From the NCBI RefSeq assembly GCF_000308475.2, contig NZ_BAFT02000038.1:248001-312000 (forward strand): a stretch of 64,000 bases of DNA, written 5' to 3'. Source of the stretch: Nocardia brasiliensis NBRC 14402 (GTDB lineage Bacteria > Actinomycetota > Actinomycetes > Mycobacteriales > Mycobacteriaceae). The position numbers and the translations under genes are program-made. Below the pieces are notes generated by a model. The model made no database searches, had not been told where the DNA came from, and saw only the letters and a program-made list of their open reading frames with translations. Positions 1 through 9,103 of this stretch are shown piece by piece; within the stretch, counting starts at the first letter, position 1; each line of letters opens with the position of its first letter.

Positions 1-1
1 G

Positions 2-610
2 GACGAGGTGCACACCTGGGTGGACACGGTGATCGACGGGCCGGTGGGCACCGAACTCGGCGATCTCGTGCATCGGCTCGCACCGCACGCGTGGTCGGAC
101 GCGCTGGCGCAGAAGCTGTTGCAGCTGTGCGGCCCCGGCATCCCCGATCTGTATCAGGGCTGCGAACTGTGGGAGGACTCGCTGGTCGACCCGGACAACC
201 GGCGACCGGTCGATTTCGCCCTGCGCGCGGGCATGCTGCAATCGCTCACCGGCACACCGGAACTCGATGTCACCGGCGCGGTCAAGATGTGGATCGTGGC
301 CTACGCGCTGTGGCTGCGACGGGAACGGCCCGACTGTTTCGTCGGCGGCACCTACGCTCCGCTCTTCGGCACCGGCGGCGAGGCCCAGCGGTTGATCGCC
401 TACACCCGCGGCCGGCCCGCCGAAGCGCCCGAGATCATCGTCGCGGCCACCCGGCACAGCGTCGGTCTCGCCGAAACCGGCTGGGGCGACACCGCTCTCG
501 AACTACCGGAGGGCACCTGGATCGATCGCCTGACCGGCCATACCTTCCAGGGCCGCATCCGCATCGAGCGCCTGTTCGCCCGCCTCCCGGTGGCCTTGCT
601 CGTCCGTTAG
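2..610 (+). CDS. treY: Maltooligosyl trehalose synthase, C-terminal part (5' end outside window)
   Basis: The reading frame is already open at the left edge, so only the last 200 or so residues are present; the full enzyme is usually about 750-800 residues. TreY is a GH13-family cytosolic enzyme that turns the reducing end of maltodextrins into a trehalosyl unit, which TreZ then releases as trehalose. The recognisable part is a GIPDLYQGCE stretch followed by LVDPDNRRPVD, typical of the TreY C-terminal region. The internal ATG at 8 is not a real start. Its stop codon overlaps the stop of the convergent DUF2235 gene, so the two 3' ends share bases 608-609. Family assignment is firm; the catalytic half cannot be seen. 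Confidence 0.9.
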   Translation, partial: DEVHTWVDTVIDGPVGTELGDLVHRLAPHAWSDALAQKLLQLCGPGIPDLYQGCELWEDSLVDPDNRRPVDFALRAGMLQSLTGTPELDVTGAVKMWIVAYALWLRRERPDCFVGGTYAPLFGTGGEAQRLIAYTRGRPAEAPEIIVAATRHSVGLAETGWGDTALELPEGTWIDRLTGHTFQGRIRIERLFARLPVALLVR

Positions 611-1791
611 ACGGCGGTCAAGGCCGGGTCCGGCTCGACGGTTTCGTCGAGCAGGTGCACCGAAACCGGGGTGACCTTCTCCAGCAGTTCTTCGGGGAAC
701 ATGCCGCCGAAGCGGGCGCGCCAGCGGCGCAGGTTGGGCGGCAGGTAGTCGTCGGCCTCGTTGACCAGTGAGGCCAGCCGGATGCCCTGCTCGTGGCCGT
801 TGGCGAGGCGACGCCAGGAATCGAGGTAGAAGCGCGGGCTGCGCGGATGCCGAAGGGTGCGCAGCACATTCAGCACGCGGTAGCCGACGCCGAGCGAGGG
901 ATGCAACTTCATGTGGTTTCCACCCGAGGCCAGGCAGCCTTTGGACAGTGCCGCCAGCCGATCGTGATCGAAAGCGAGCCCGACGGATTCGGCCTCGCGC
1001 ACCATCCAGCGCAGCGTGACATCGGACAGCCCGCACTCCTTGTGGCCGCCCCCGACATCACTGTGCGCGCCCTCGAACCACACCTGCTTCACCCGCTGGA
1101 AACCCCTGCGGTATTTGATATTCGGCTCGACCGGCACCTCCCAGAGGCACGGCTCGAAGTTACGCCGGCGCTCGTCGATGGCCAGCGCCTGCCGCGCGCA
1201 GTGCACGCTCGGCGCGAGTTTGACGTTGTGGAACCGGTACCGCAGCGAGGTGAGCCCGGGCACCCCGAGCGCGCCCACGGTGTCGAAGACGCCGAGGAAG
1301 TTCACCTTGGGCTGTTCGACATGGCAATTGTCCTTGCGGAATTTCGTCCACGCCGCCGGAATGCTGCCGTCCTTGGGCGGTACCTGCTGGTGGATCTCGA
1401 GCGCCTTCGGGTATTTGCCGCTGATCATCGCCTCGGGCGTGAGGATGCCGATCCGATCGATCAATCCGGACAGACTACGCGCGGTGAACGCGCCGCGGCT
1501 GAAACCGAAGATGTAGATCTCATCGCCCGGCTCCCAGTTCAGCGCCAGGTGCCAGTACGCGGACGACAGGTTCGCTTCGAGACCGAGGCCGAACGCGCCC
1601 CCCATCAGCCGGTCGGCGAGGAAGCCCCGGGCACCGGGCCCGGACACATAGGTGACCCACTGCTGGATCTTCTCCCCCGTCGGGCCGGGCGCGTCGAACC
1701 GGATCGTCTGCGCGATCTTGATGATGTTCGATACCGTGCTGCTCGATTCGGCTTTCCAGGTGCCGTCACAACATACGACCAGGCGTTTCAT
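607..1791 (-). CDS. DUF2235 family alpha/beta-hydrolase-like protein
   Basis: This 394-residue protein starts with MKRLVVCCDGTWK, the usual opening of DUF2235 proteins, and carries a nucleophile-elbow-like GFSRGAFTARS around residue 98 with the catalytic-type serine. The family has the fold of the Tle1 phospholipase effectors of type VI secretion, but stand-alone actinobacterial members have no established substrate. No signal peptide is seen, so it is probably cytoplasmic. A 6-bp inverted repeat lies about 50 bp upstream. It stands alone, convergent with treY and upstream of the porin gene. Family is confident; function is unknown. Confidence 0.8.
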   Translation of the reverse strand: MKRLVVCCDGTWKAESSSTVSNIIKIAQTIRFDAPGPTGEKIQQWVTYVSGPGARGFLADRLMGGAFGLGLEANLSSAYWHLALNWEPGDEIYIFGFSRGAFTARSLSGLIDRIGILTPEAMISGKYPKALEIHQQVPPKDGSIPAAWTKFRKDNCHVEQPKVNFLGVFDTVGALGVPGLTSLRYRFHNVKLAPSVHCARQALAIDERRRNFEPCLWEVPVEPNIKYRRGFQRVKQVWFEGAHSDVGGGHKECGLSDVTLRWMVREAESVGLAFDHDRLAALSKGCLASGGNHMKLHPSLGVGYRVLNVLRTLRHPRSPRFYLDSWRRLANGHEQGIRLASLVNEADDYLPPNLRRWRARFGGMFPEELLEKVTPVSVHLLDETVEPDPALTAV

Positions 1792-1838
1792 GGACTCATC
1801 CTCCCGCTGGGATCCATTGGAAACCTGCGTACTCGACT

Positions 1839-1854
1839 ACTCGAATCATCGAGT
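1839..1854. promoter_or_regulatory. Inverted repeat upstream of the DUF2235 gene
   Basis: Two perfect 6-bp arms, ACTCGA and TCGAGT, are separated by 4 bp, with a further direct copy of ACTCGA at 1831. The position, about 50 bp before the DUF2235 start, fits an operator, but no regulator can be linked to it. Confidence 0.25.
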
Positions 1855-1916
1855 GACACTGCGGGGATGTTAATGAAAGACGCGTGTTTCCAACGCCGTC
1901 CGGCGGAACTGCCCGG

Positions 1917-2528
1917 TCAGAGCCAGGTGGGATCGCCGAAGACGGCCCCGGAATCATCGACCTCGGGCGATTTGGAATCCACGTAGGCGTACTGGCGCAG
2001 GGTGACCGGCCCGGTGCAGGAGTTCACCTTGATGTGGAAATCCCGGACGCTGAGCTGGATCAGCTTGCCGGGGATCATCTCCTTCTCCGCGATCGCGATC
2101 TCGCCGACCTCCCCCGGGCTGATGTTCAGCGTGGCGACCGGATTCGGATTGAACGCGGGGTTCTGAGCGATGATCACGTCGGGCGTCGCGCCGAGCGTGC
2201 CCGCGCCGATCGTCACCGCGCAGCCCACGTGATACCCCATCCGGAGCTTGCCCGCGGTCGCGCCGTCGAGCTTGCCGTAGGCGATGGTGCTGACGAGCGC
2301 CTCACGGGTGGTGCCCATGAAATTCAGCGGCGGAATCCGGTGGATCTTCTCTTCCCTGCTGCCCACGGTGAACTTCATCGCGGAATCACCGGGCGCGACG
2401 TAGGTCTTCTCGTGCGGCGGCATGCTCAGCACCTCGGCGCCCGCCGATGGCGCGAAGGTCGCCACGGACGCACAGGCCATGACCGTTCCGGCCACCGCCC
2501 GGACAGCACTTTTCACGTTCGACGCCAT
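1917..2528 (-). CDS. MspA family porin
   Basis: The protein has 203 residues with an N-terminal signal peptide ending near APSAGA. MspA-type porins form octameric water-filled channels in the mycolic-acid outer membrane and admit small hydrophilic nutrients. The ORF is open further upstream, but the ATG at 2528 puts the charged n-region (MASNVKSAVRAVAG) directly ahead of the hydrophobic core, so the upstream methionines are rejected. The body matches the family in length and in the GYHVGCAVTIGAG and YAYVDSKSPEVDDSG-like segments. It is divergent from the LAL regulator across about 120 bp, and control by that regulator is possible but not shown. The gene supports a mycolate-bearing host. Confidence 0.85.
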   Translation of the reverse strand: MASNVKSAVRAVAGTVMACASVATFAPSAGAEVLSMPPHEKTYVAPGDSAMKFTVGSREEKIHRIPPLNFMGTTREALVSTIAYGKLDGATAGKLRMGYHVGCAVTIGAGTLGATPDVIIAQNPAFNPNPVATLNISPGEVGEIAIAEKEMIPGKLIQLSVRDFHIKVNSCTGPVTLRQYAYVDSKSPEVDDSGAVFGDPTWL

Positions 2529-2649
2529 AGTCCCGCACTTTAGTAGCCGTTCGCTATTTCCCATGCGTATGACACGACCGAACCGCACGCGAATTCCCGA
2601 GGTCAGATGATGCCTGATCGAGCGTCCAGCAGACGGATACGGTGGGCAC

Positions 2650-5337
2650 ATGCTCCGGGGACGCCAGGCCGAACAAGCGCGGATCGATCGGTTGCTCGCG
2701 GCGGCCCGCGACGGTCGCAGCGGCGCGCTGGTGATCCGCGGCGAGCCCGGCATCGGCAAGACCGCGCTACTGGACTACGCCGCCGCCCAGGGAGTCCCGA
2801 CCGTGCGCAGCGCGGGCATCGAATCCGAGGCCGAATTGCCTTTCGCCGGACTGCATCTGCTGGTTCGCCCGGGTATGGCGCTGGTGGACACGCTGCCCGG
2901 CCGGCAGCGCGACGCGCTGCGCGGCGCGTTCGGCCTGGCCGCCCAGAATCCGGCCGACCGCATGCTCATCGGCTTGGCGGTGCTGTCACTGCTGGCTGAG
3001 GAGGCCGTCGACACCCCGCTGCTCTGCCTGATCGACGACGCGCACTGGCTCGATCAGGCGACCGCCGAGACGCTGTTGTTCGCGGCCCGCCGACTCGATG
3101 CCGAGGGCGTCGTGATGATCTTCGCCGCGCGCACCGGAGACGCCGAATTCCACGCGCCGGGGCTACCCGAACTACGGGTCTCCGGCCTCGCGCAGGATGC
3201 GGCGGCGGCACTGGTGGACGGTCTCGGCACCGCGCTGAACCCGGCGGTGCGCTACCGCCTGCTCGCCGAGGCGGCGGGCAATCCGCTTGCGCTGCTGGAA
3301 CTTCCGGAGGTGCTGGCGGCCGAGGCGCCCGGCGCGGGGTTCAATCCGTTGCCGCTGACGCAGCGCCTGCAGGTCGCTTTCCACGGCCGGGTGAACAGGC
3401 TCCCGCTGCCGACCAGGACCCTGCTGCTCGTCGCCGCCGCGGCGGGCAGCGCCGAACTCGAACCGGTCTTGGCGGCCGCCGGGGTGCTGGGCGCGCAGCT
3501 GGCCGACCTGCAACCCGCCGAGGACGCGGGGCTGCTGCACAGCGACGGACGGACCTTCGCCTTCCGGCATCCGCTGCTGCGCTCGGCGGTGTACCAGGGC
3601 GCGCCGCTGACCCAACGGCTGGCCGCGCATCGCGCCCTCGCCGAGGTGTCGACCGCACCCGAACACGCCGACCTGCGCGCCTGGCACCTGGCCTCGGCCG
3701 CGACCGGACCCGACGAGGCCACCGCCGCGGCGCTGGAGGACACCGCCGACCGCGCCCGGGGCCGCTCCGGCTATTCCGGTGCGGTCGCCGCGTACGAACG
3801 AGCCGCCGGGTTGAGCGTGGATACCGCCGCCCGACTCCGGCGCCTCGTCCTCGCCGCCGAAACCGCGGGCGAGGCCGGACAATTGGAGCGCGCTCGGACA
3901 CTGGCCGAGCGAGCGGCGGGCCAGACCGCCGACCCCGGCTACACCGCCCGGCTGCGCCTGGTGCTGGCCACCGCGGAGTTCGGCGCGGGCAAACCGCGCA
4001 CCGCACACGAACTGCTGCTGGACGCCGCGGACCTGGTCCGGGCAAGCGAGCCGGTCCGGGCCGCGCGCATCCTCGGTCAAGCGATCCACACCGCCTGGTA
4101 CCTCGGGACCGCGGAACTCGCGCAGGTCGCCGACACGTTGACCGCGCTCGCACTGCCGCCGGCCGAGCCGCTGACGCCGATCATCGAGTACGCGGTCGCG
4201 GGCATCCACGGCCGGTTCACCGTCGACCTGCGCACGGCCGCGGCGACAGCCCGCGCGCGAGGCGCCGACTCCCCGCGCGATCTGGTCCAGATGTGCGGCA
4301 TCGGCCTGGTGGTCGGCCAGGACGAGCAGGTCACCGAACTGGCGCAGCTGCTCATCGCCGAATGCCGGGATCAGGGCCGCATCGCCGGGCTGCCCACCCT
4401 GCTGTTCTTCCGGTCCGAAGCCGAGCTGTTCCTCGGCAGGCCGCAGGAGGCCCGGGTCGCGGCGACCGAAGGGCTGCGGATCGCCGAAGACATCGGGCAG
4501 GGTCAGTGGATCAGCCAGTTGGCGAGCTTCCTCGCCTGCCTCGCCGCGCTCGAGGGTCGCGCACAGGACTGCCGGGACCTGGTCCAGCGGGCCCGGTCGG
4601 AGGAATTCGGCGGGTCCGCGGCGGCGGGCACACAGTGGACGTACTGGGCGCTCGGACTGCTCGAACTCGGACTCGGCCAGGTCGACAGCGCGTTGTCCAG
4701 GCTGGAACCGCTGACCCGCGAGCCCGGACGGCACCAGGTCATCGGGCTGCGCGCCATCCCGGATCTGATCGAATCGGCCGTGCGCCTCGGCACACCGGAA
4801 CGGGCCGGTGACGCCCTCGCCCGCCTGGAGACCTGGACCGCACGCGCACAACAGGATTGGATCGGGGCCCTCGCCCACCGCTGCCGGGCGCTGGTCGACG
4901 ACGCGCACGCCGAGCAGCACTATCGCGCCGCGCTCGAACTGGGCGGGCGCCCGTTCGAACAGGCCAGAACCCAACTGCTGTACGGGGAATGGCTGCGCCG
5001 CCAACGCCGCAAAGCCGACGCGCGTCTCCAGTTGCAACCCGCGCTGGAGACATTCGAGCGGCTGGCCGCCGTCCCGTGGGCGGAGCGGACGCGGACCGAA
5101 CTCGGTGCGCTCGGCGTCGGCACCGCCGCGAAGCCCGCGGGAGGTGTGCTCGGGCGGCTTACTCCGCAGGAACTACAGATCGTGCGGCTGGCCGCGCAGG
5201 GCATGTCGAATCGGGATATCGCGGCGCAATTGTTTCTCAGCCCGCGCACGGTCGGGCATCACCTCTACAAGGCGTATCCGAAATTGGGTGTGCTGTCGCG
5301 CGGCGAACTCGCGCGGTTACCGCTCGACGCGGCGTAG
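2650..5337 (+). CDS. LuxR-family LAL-type transcriptional regulator (AAA ATPase + HTH)
   Basis: The 895-residue protein has the large ATP-binding LuxR (LAL/MalT-like) layout. A P-loop GEPGIGKTALL lies near residues 31-41 and a Walker B LLCLIDDAHWLD near 127-138. A long alpha-helical, TPR-like middle follows, and the C-terminal LuxR HTH starts at LTPQELQIVRLAAQGMSNRD and includes SPRTVGHHLY. Such proteins are ATP-gated activators, often of catabolic or secondary-metabolite genes; the inducer here is unknown. It is divergent from the mspA-like gene and its 3' end overlaps the small convergent membrane-protein gene by 21 bp. Family is clear; target genes are inference only. Confidence 0.88.
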   Translation: MLRGRQAEQARIDRLLAAARDGRSGALVIRGEPGIGKTALLDYAAAQGVPTVRSAGIESEAELPFAGLHLLVRPGMALVDTLPGRQRDALRGAFGLAAQNPADRMLIGLAVLSLLAEEAVDTPLLCLIDDAHWLDQATAETLLFAARRLDAEGVVMIFAARTGDAEFHAPGLPELRVSGLAQDAAAALVDGLGTALNPAVRYRLLAEAAGNPLALLELPEVLAAEAPGAGFNPLPLTQRLQVAFHGRVNRLPLPTRTLLLVAAAAGSAELEPVLAAAGVLGAQLADLQPAEDAGLLHSDGRTFAFRHPLLRSAVYQGAPLTQRLAAHRALAEVSTAPEHADLRAWHLASAATGPDEATAAALEDTADRARGRSGYSGAVAAYERAAGLSVDTAARLRRLVLAAETAGEAGQLERARTLAERAAGQTADPGYTARLRLVLATAEFGAGKPRTAHELLLDAADLVRASEPVRAARILGQAIHTAWYLGTAELAQVADTLTALALPPAEPLTPIIEYAVAGIHGRFTVDLRTAAATARARGADSPRDLVQMCGIGLVVGQDEQVTELAQLLIAECRDQGRIAGLPTLLFFRSEAELFLGRPQEARVAATEGLRIAEDIGQGQWISQLASFLACLAALEGRAQDCRDLVQRARSEEFGGSAAAGTQWTYWALGLLELGLGQVDSALSRLEPLTREPGRHQVIGLRAIPDLIESAVRLGTPERAGDALARLETWTARAQQDWIGALAHRCRALVDDAHAEQHYRAALELGGRPFEQARTQLLYGEWLRRQRRKADARLQLQPALETFERLAAVPWAERTRTELGALGVGTAAKPAGGVLGRLTPQELQIVRLAAQGMSNRDIAAQLFLSPRTVGHHLYKAYPKLGVLSRGELARLPLDAA

Positions 5338-5559
5338 CTCCGCGGCGCTCGCCCGCCGGGTCACGACCTGTCCGGCGATCCAGCGGGCCGCACCGACCGC
5401 GGCCGCGACCAGCACGGCCACCTGCGGCGAGCCGGTGATCAGGGCCAGGATCAAGCAGGTCACCAGCCCGAGGGCGAGGGCCTCGAGCTTGTAGACAGGC
5501 CATGCGCTGCCCGCGATGTCAACCGTCGCGGAGCGGGCCGATGGGTGAACAACTGCCAT
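5317..5559 (-). CDS. Small membrane protein, two predicted helices
   Basis: An 80-residue product with two hydrophobic segments (about residues 27-42 and 45-60, separated by TGSPQ) and a basic C-terminal tail. Start ATG at 5559 is preferred over the ATG at 5595 because it puts a short polar N-terminus before the first helix. The end overlaps the LAL regulator gene by 21 bp in convergent orientation. I do not recognise a characterised family. The coding call rests on membrane-protein composition rather than homology. Confidence 0.55.
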   Translation of the reverse strand: MAVVHPSARSATVDIAGSAWPVYKLEALALGLVTCLILALITGSPQVAVLVAAAVGAARWIAGQVVTRRASAAELRRVER

Positions 5560-5667
5560 CCAGTAAGGATATACGCACAGCGAAGTTCGGTCCACCGAAC
5601 TTCATGTTGCCGGGGACACAGCACATGGGCCGGGAACACCGCCGGCCCACGTCGTGTTGTCCCCGAT

Positions 5668-6102
5668 ATGCCTCTGACTGGAGATTACGCACCGAGTACC
5701 TCGGATTGGGCCCGCGAGCAGGCCGAGAAGTACGAGAACTCCGGCGGCACCACAGCCACCACCCTTCAAGGCCGGCCGGTCATCCTGCTCACCACCAAAG
5801 GCGCGAAGACCGGAAAGCTGCGCAAGACACCGCTGATGCGGGTCGAGCACAACGGCGAATACGCGGTCGTGGCCTCGCTGGGCGGCGCGCCGAAGAACCC
5901 CGTCTGGTACTACAACATCAAGGCCGAGCCGCACGTCGAACTGCGCGACGGCGAGGTGAACAAGGACTACACCGCCCGCGAGGTGTTCGGCGAGGAGCGG
6001 CAGCTGTGGTGGGACCGGGCCACCGAAGTATGGCCGGACTACATCGAGTACACGAAGAAGACCGACCGCGTGATTCCGGTCTTCGTGCTCACCCCGCGGT
6101 AA
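5668..6102 (+). CDS. Nitroreductase/deazaflavin-dependent oxidoreductase (Ddn-like, F420-binding)
   Basis: The 144-residue protein matches the small split-barrel family that includes Mycobacterium Ddn, which uses reduced coenzyme F420 to reduce quinones or nitro compounds. Recognisable parts are [20 protein letters not shown] (about 33-52), the core [30 protein letters not shown], and a C-terminal IPVFVLTPR. The ATG at 5668 is chosen over the longer frame from 5545 because family members begin about this far before the barrel. A strong hairpin follows at 6132-6170. The physiological substrate cannot be told from sequence. Confidence 0.85.
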   Translation: MPLTGDYAPSTSDWAREQAEKYENSGGTTATTLQGRPVILLTTKGAKTGKLRKTPLMRVEHNGEYAVVASLGGAPKNPVWYYNIKAEPHVELRDGEVNKDYTAREVFGEERQLWWDRATEVWPDYIEYTKKTDRVIPVFVLTPR

Positions 6103-6131
6103 TCGCGAACCCGCGGCAATCGGCCGCGGCA

Positions 6132-6170
6132 CTGCCACCCGCCGCACCCGCCCGTCGCGGCGGGTGGCAG
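6132..6170 (+). terminator. Strong hairpin between the Ddn-like gene and ilvA
   Basis: A perfect 14-bp stem (arms 6132-6145 and 6157-6170, CTGCCACCCGCCGC and its complement) has an 11-nt loop and no U-tract. It lies 29 bp after the Ddn-like stop and only 10 bp before the ilvA GTG. It probably terminates upstream transcription, though a role in ilvA leader control is possible. Confidence 0.6.
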
Positions 6171-6180
6171 CATATTTCGG

Positions 6181-7536
6181 GTGTCCAATCCGCTTGATGT
6201 CATCGACGCACTGTCCAGTTCTCGTCCCGCGCTGAGCGCGGACGAGATCGACGCTGCCGCCAAGCGCATTGCCGAGATCATCGAGCCGACTCCGCTGCAG
6301 CGCAGCGAGCGGCTTTCCCGCCTCACCGGGGCCAACGTCTACCTCAAGCGCGAAGACCTCTCCGCGGTCCGCTCCTACAAGCTGCGCGGCGCGTACAACC
6401 TGGTCATGCAGCTGACCGAGACCGAGCGCGCGGCCGGCGTGGTCGCCGCGAGCGCGGGCAATCACGCCCAGGGCGTGGCGTTCGCGTGCCACGCGATGGG
6501 CATCAAGGGCCGCATCTACGTGCCGACCACCACCCCGAAGCAGAAGCGCGACCGCATCCGCGTGCACGGCGGCGAATTCGTGGAGCTGATCGCCATCGGC
6601 GAGACCTACGACGCGGCCGCCGCGGCCGCCGCCGACGATGTGGCCCGCACCGGCGCGACCATGGTGCCGCCGTTCGACGACGCCCGCACCGCCGCCGGGC
6701 AGGGCACCATCGCGCCGGAGATCCTGGAGCAACTCGGCACCGCACCGGACCTGGTCGTGGTGCCGGTGGGCGGCGGCGGCTGCCTGGCCGGCATCGGCAC
6801 CTACCTGCGCGACCGTGCGCCGAGCACCGCGATCCTCGGAGTCGAGCCCGCCGGAGCGGCCTCGATGACCGCGGCACTGGTCGCAGGCGGCCCGGTGACG
6901 CTGCCGGAGATCGACCCGTTCGTGGACGGTGCCGCGGTACGCCGGATCGGCGCGGTGCCGTTCGCAGCCGTCTCCGGCTTCGGCGGGCGGGTGGTCTCGC
7001 ACGCCTCGTTGCCGTTACTGACCACCACCGAATCCCCCACCGGGGCCAGTTCGTTCCGGATGATGCAGGTCGACGAGGGCGCGATCTGCACCGCGATGCT
7101 CGACCTCTATCAGAACGAGGGCATCATCGCCGAACCCGCAGGGGCACTGGCGGTTTCCGCACTGGCCGAGCTGACCATGCAGCCGGGGTCGACGGTGGTG
7201 TGCCTGGTCTCCGGCGGCAACAACGACGTGTCGCGCTACGGCGAGATCATCGAGCGTTCGCTGGTGCACCGCGGCCTGAAACACTATTTCCTGGTGGACT
7301 TTCCGCAGGAACCGGGCGCGTTGCGGCGCTTCCTCGACGAGGTGCTCGGGCCCGACGACGACATCACCACGTTCGAGTACGTCAAGCGGAACAACCGTGA
7401 GACGGGCTCGGCGCTGGTCGGCATCGAGCTCGGCACGCCGGAGGGGCTGGGACCGCTGCTGGAGCGCATGGACGAGTCGCCGATCCAGTGCGAACGACTG
7501 GAACCGGGCTCGCCCGCGTACCGCTATCTCACCTGA
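6181..7536 (+). CDS. ilvA: Threonine ammonia-lyase (threonine dehydratase)
   Basis: The 451-residue protein is a PLP enzyme that deaminates threonine to 2-oxobutanoate, the first committed step of isoleucine synthesis. The PLP-lysine motif is in REDLSAVRSYKLRGAYN near residue 57-73, and the glycine-rich phosphate-binding loop VPVGGGGCLAGI is near 196. The C-terminal domain with KHYFLVDFPQEPGALRRFL is the ACT-like regulatory domain expected for isoleucine feedback control. Start GTG at 6181 has no evident ribosome-binding site and sits 10 bp after a hairpin, so translation may be leaderless or structured. It is convergent with the serine hydrolase, with a shared terminator. The identification is firm. 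Confidence 0.93.
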   Translation: MSNPLDVIDALSSSRPALSADEIDAAAKRIAEIIEPTPLQRSERLSRLTGANVYLKREDLSAVRSYKLRGAYNLVMQLTETERAAGVVAASAGNHAQGVAFACHAMGIKGRIYVPTTTPKQKRDRIRVHGGEFVELIAIGETYDAAAAAAADDVARTGATMVPPFDDARTAAGQGTIAPEILEQLGTAPDLVVVPVGGGGCLAGIGTYLRDRAPSTAILGVEPAGAASMTAALVAGGPVTLPEIDPFVDGAAVRRIGAVPFAAVSGFGGRVVSHASLPLLTTTESPTGASSFRMMQVDEGAICTAMLDLYQNEGIIAEPAGALAVSALAELTMQPGSTVVCLVSGGNNDVSRYGEIIERSLVHRGLKHYFLVDFPQEPGALRRFLDEVLGPDDDITTFEYVKRNNRETGSALVGIELGTPEGLGPLLERMDESPIQCERLEPGSPAYRYLT

Positions 7537-7544
7537 CCGAAAGG

Positions 7545-7579
7545 CTACGGCCGCACCGCTTTCCGCGCGGCGGCCGTAG
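7545..7579. terminator. Bidirectional terminator between ilvA and the serine hydrolase gene
   Basis: Inverted repeat CTACGGCCGC (7545-7554) and its complement (7570-7579) with a 15-nt loop, located between two convergent 3' ends. Confidence 0.6.
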
Positions 7580-7581
7580 TA

Positions 7582-8832
7582 TTAGGCGGCCTTCTCCTGC
7601 GGCACCTCGACCGGAATACGGCGGGTGGCCCGCAGGCAGTTGAGCACGAGCGGCAGCAGCCAGAAGGCGGCGGACTGGTCGTAGGACAGCTGCGCCGCCG
7701 ACAATCGGTTGTGCACGAAGCCGACCGAAAGTCCCAGGCGCGGTTCGGCCCAGCCGAACGACCCGCCCAGACCGATGTGCCCGAACCCGGCCCGCGCGCC
7801 CGGCATCGGCAGCGAATGGTAGCCGAGGCGCCAGAGCATCGGAGCGTAGAACAGCGCGTTGTCGAGCCGGTAGGTCTGAATTCGCCGGATCGCCTTGATG
7901 GTTCGCGCACCGAGGTACTGCTTCCCGTCCGCGACACCGTCATTGGCCAGCGCGCCGTACATCCCGGCGAGGGCGGACGCGGTGCACACGCCGTTGCCCG
8001 CACCGAGTTCGGTGCGCAGGATCGGCGGCGCCTCACCCTCCAGGATGGATTCCAATCCCGGCAGGAACAGGCAGCGCGTCGCCGCGCCGAGCGCGCCGGG
8101 GATCCGGTGGCTGCGGCCCAATACCAGTGCGCCGAGCGGGTTTCCGATCGCCTTCAGGTGCGTTCCCACCAGCGGCGCGTACGTGGTCCGCGCGTGTTCG
8201 GGCGGCAGGCCGAGGTGGATACCCTCGAGGCCGAGCGGTTCGGCCACCTCCGAGCGGAACAGCTCGCCCATGCTGTGGCCGGTGACCGCGCGGGCGAGAC
8301 CGGCCATCAGCCAGCCGTAGGTGAGCGCGTGATAGGCCGGAACACCCAGCAGCCGATCGGGTTTCGCGGCCGCGAGACGCTGTTCCATCAGTTCGTGATC
8401 GAGCACGTCGTCGAGGCCGGTGGCGAGCGGGGCGAGCGCGGACAGACCCGCACTGTGCGTCATCGTCTGCCGCACCGTGATCTTGTCCTTGCCGTTCGCG
8501 CCGAACTCCGGCCAGTACTCGGCGACCGGTGCGGCGTAATCGATCAGGCCGCGGTCGGCGAGCCGGTGGATGACGGTGGCGGTGACCCCTTTGGTGGCGG
8601 AGAAGATGATCGACCCGGTGTCCTGGGTCCACGCGGACGTGCCGCCCGCGAAGCCGGTCCAGATATCGAGCAGGGGTTCGCCGTGCAGGTGCACCGACAG
8701 TGCGCCGCCCGCCCCGCGACGGCGTCCGAAGGTCCTGGCGAAAGCGCGCACCAGGGGGGCGAATTCGGCGGTGGCGCGGCCACTCGTCCCATCGGGGATC
8801 GGCGCTAGACCCCCCGCAGCATCATTGCTCAT
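7582..8832 (-). CDS. Serine hydrolase of the beta-lactamase/EstB class C family
   Basis: The 416-residue protein has the SxxK catalytic motif as SATK in IIFSATKGVTATVIH (serine near residue 77) and a downstream QTMTHSAGLS element, which marks the class C beta-lactamase-like esterase/peptidase group. Members hydrolyse esters or D-amino-acid peptides rather than necessarily beta-lactams. No signal peptide is seen. ATG at 8832 is favoured because it forms an ATGA overlap with a small upstream ORF; a start at 8892 is possible but adds a charged extension. It is convergent with ilvA. Family is confident; substrate unknown. Confidence 0.85.
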   Translation of the reverse strand: MSNDAAGGLAPIPDGTSGRATAEFAPLVRAFARTFGRRRGAGGALSVHLHGEPLLDIWTGFAGGTSAWTQDTGSIIFSATKGVTATVIHRLADRGLIDYAAPVAEYWPEFGANGKDKITVRQTMTHSAGLSALAPLATGLDDVLDHELMEQRLAAAKPDRLLGVPAYHALTYGWLMAGLARAVTGHSMGELFRSEVAEPLGLEGIHLGLPPEHARTTYAPLVGTHLKAIGNPLGALVLGRSHRIPGALGAATRCLFLPGLESILEGEAPPILRTELGAGNGVCTASALAGMYGALANDGVADGKQYLGARTIKAIRRIQTYRLDNALFYAPMLWRLGYHSLPMPGARAGFGHIGLGGSFGWAEPRLGLSVGFVHNRLSAAQLSYDQSAAFWLLPLVLNCLRATRRIPVEVPQEKAA

Positions 8833-9026
8833 CTTTCCACGGTAATGGCGACGGTCACACCGGGCAATGGGTCTGTCTCGGACAGTTGCCATTCGTGACC
8901 TTCCTGCAAGCGGCGCGCGAACGGGTGTGCGGCTGTGGCCCGCAGGCGCTGGACAGCCCGTTGGCGACGCTTATCGAGGTCCGCCGCGACGCCCGAAAAG
9001 TCACGGACCAGCGGGTTCGAACCCAC
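8829..9026 (-). CDS. Possible small protein coupled to the serine hydrolase
   Basis: A 65-codon frame opening with GTG at 9026 ends in TGA at 8831-8829, which forms an exact ATGA overlap with the serine hydrolase start. The product is mildly basic, with an Arg/Ala-rich central helix-like stretch (DLDKRRQRAVQRLRA). I recognise no family. The overlap suggests translational coupling, but the frame could also be a chance opening in GC-rich DNA. It would otherwise be a 270-bp gap. Confidence 0.3.
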   Translation of the reverse strand: MGSNPLVRDFSGVAADLDKRRQRAVQRLRATAAHPFARRLQEGHEWQLSETDPLPGVTVAITVER

Positions 9027-9103
9027 GCCGCGATTGCGGGCCGGTAGCCGCCGTCTCAGAAACAGACGTGGCGGTATCGCCCGGGTGCTGGAAGAGTGGG
9101 CGT

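Noticed and set aside
9000..9030. GGTTCGAACCC, resembling a tRNA T-loop
   Set aside because: The T-stem does not pair beyond two base pairs and no acceptor, D-arm or anticodon arm could be placed on either strand.
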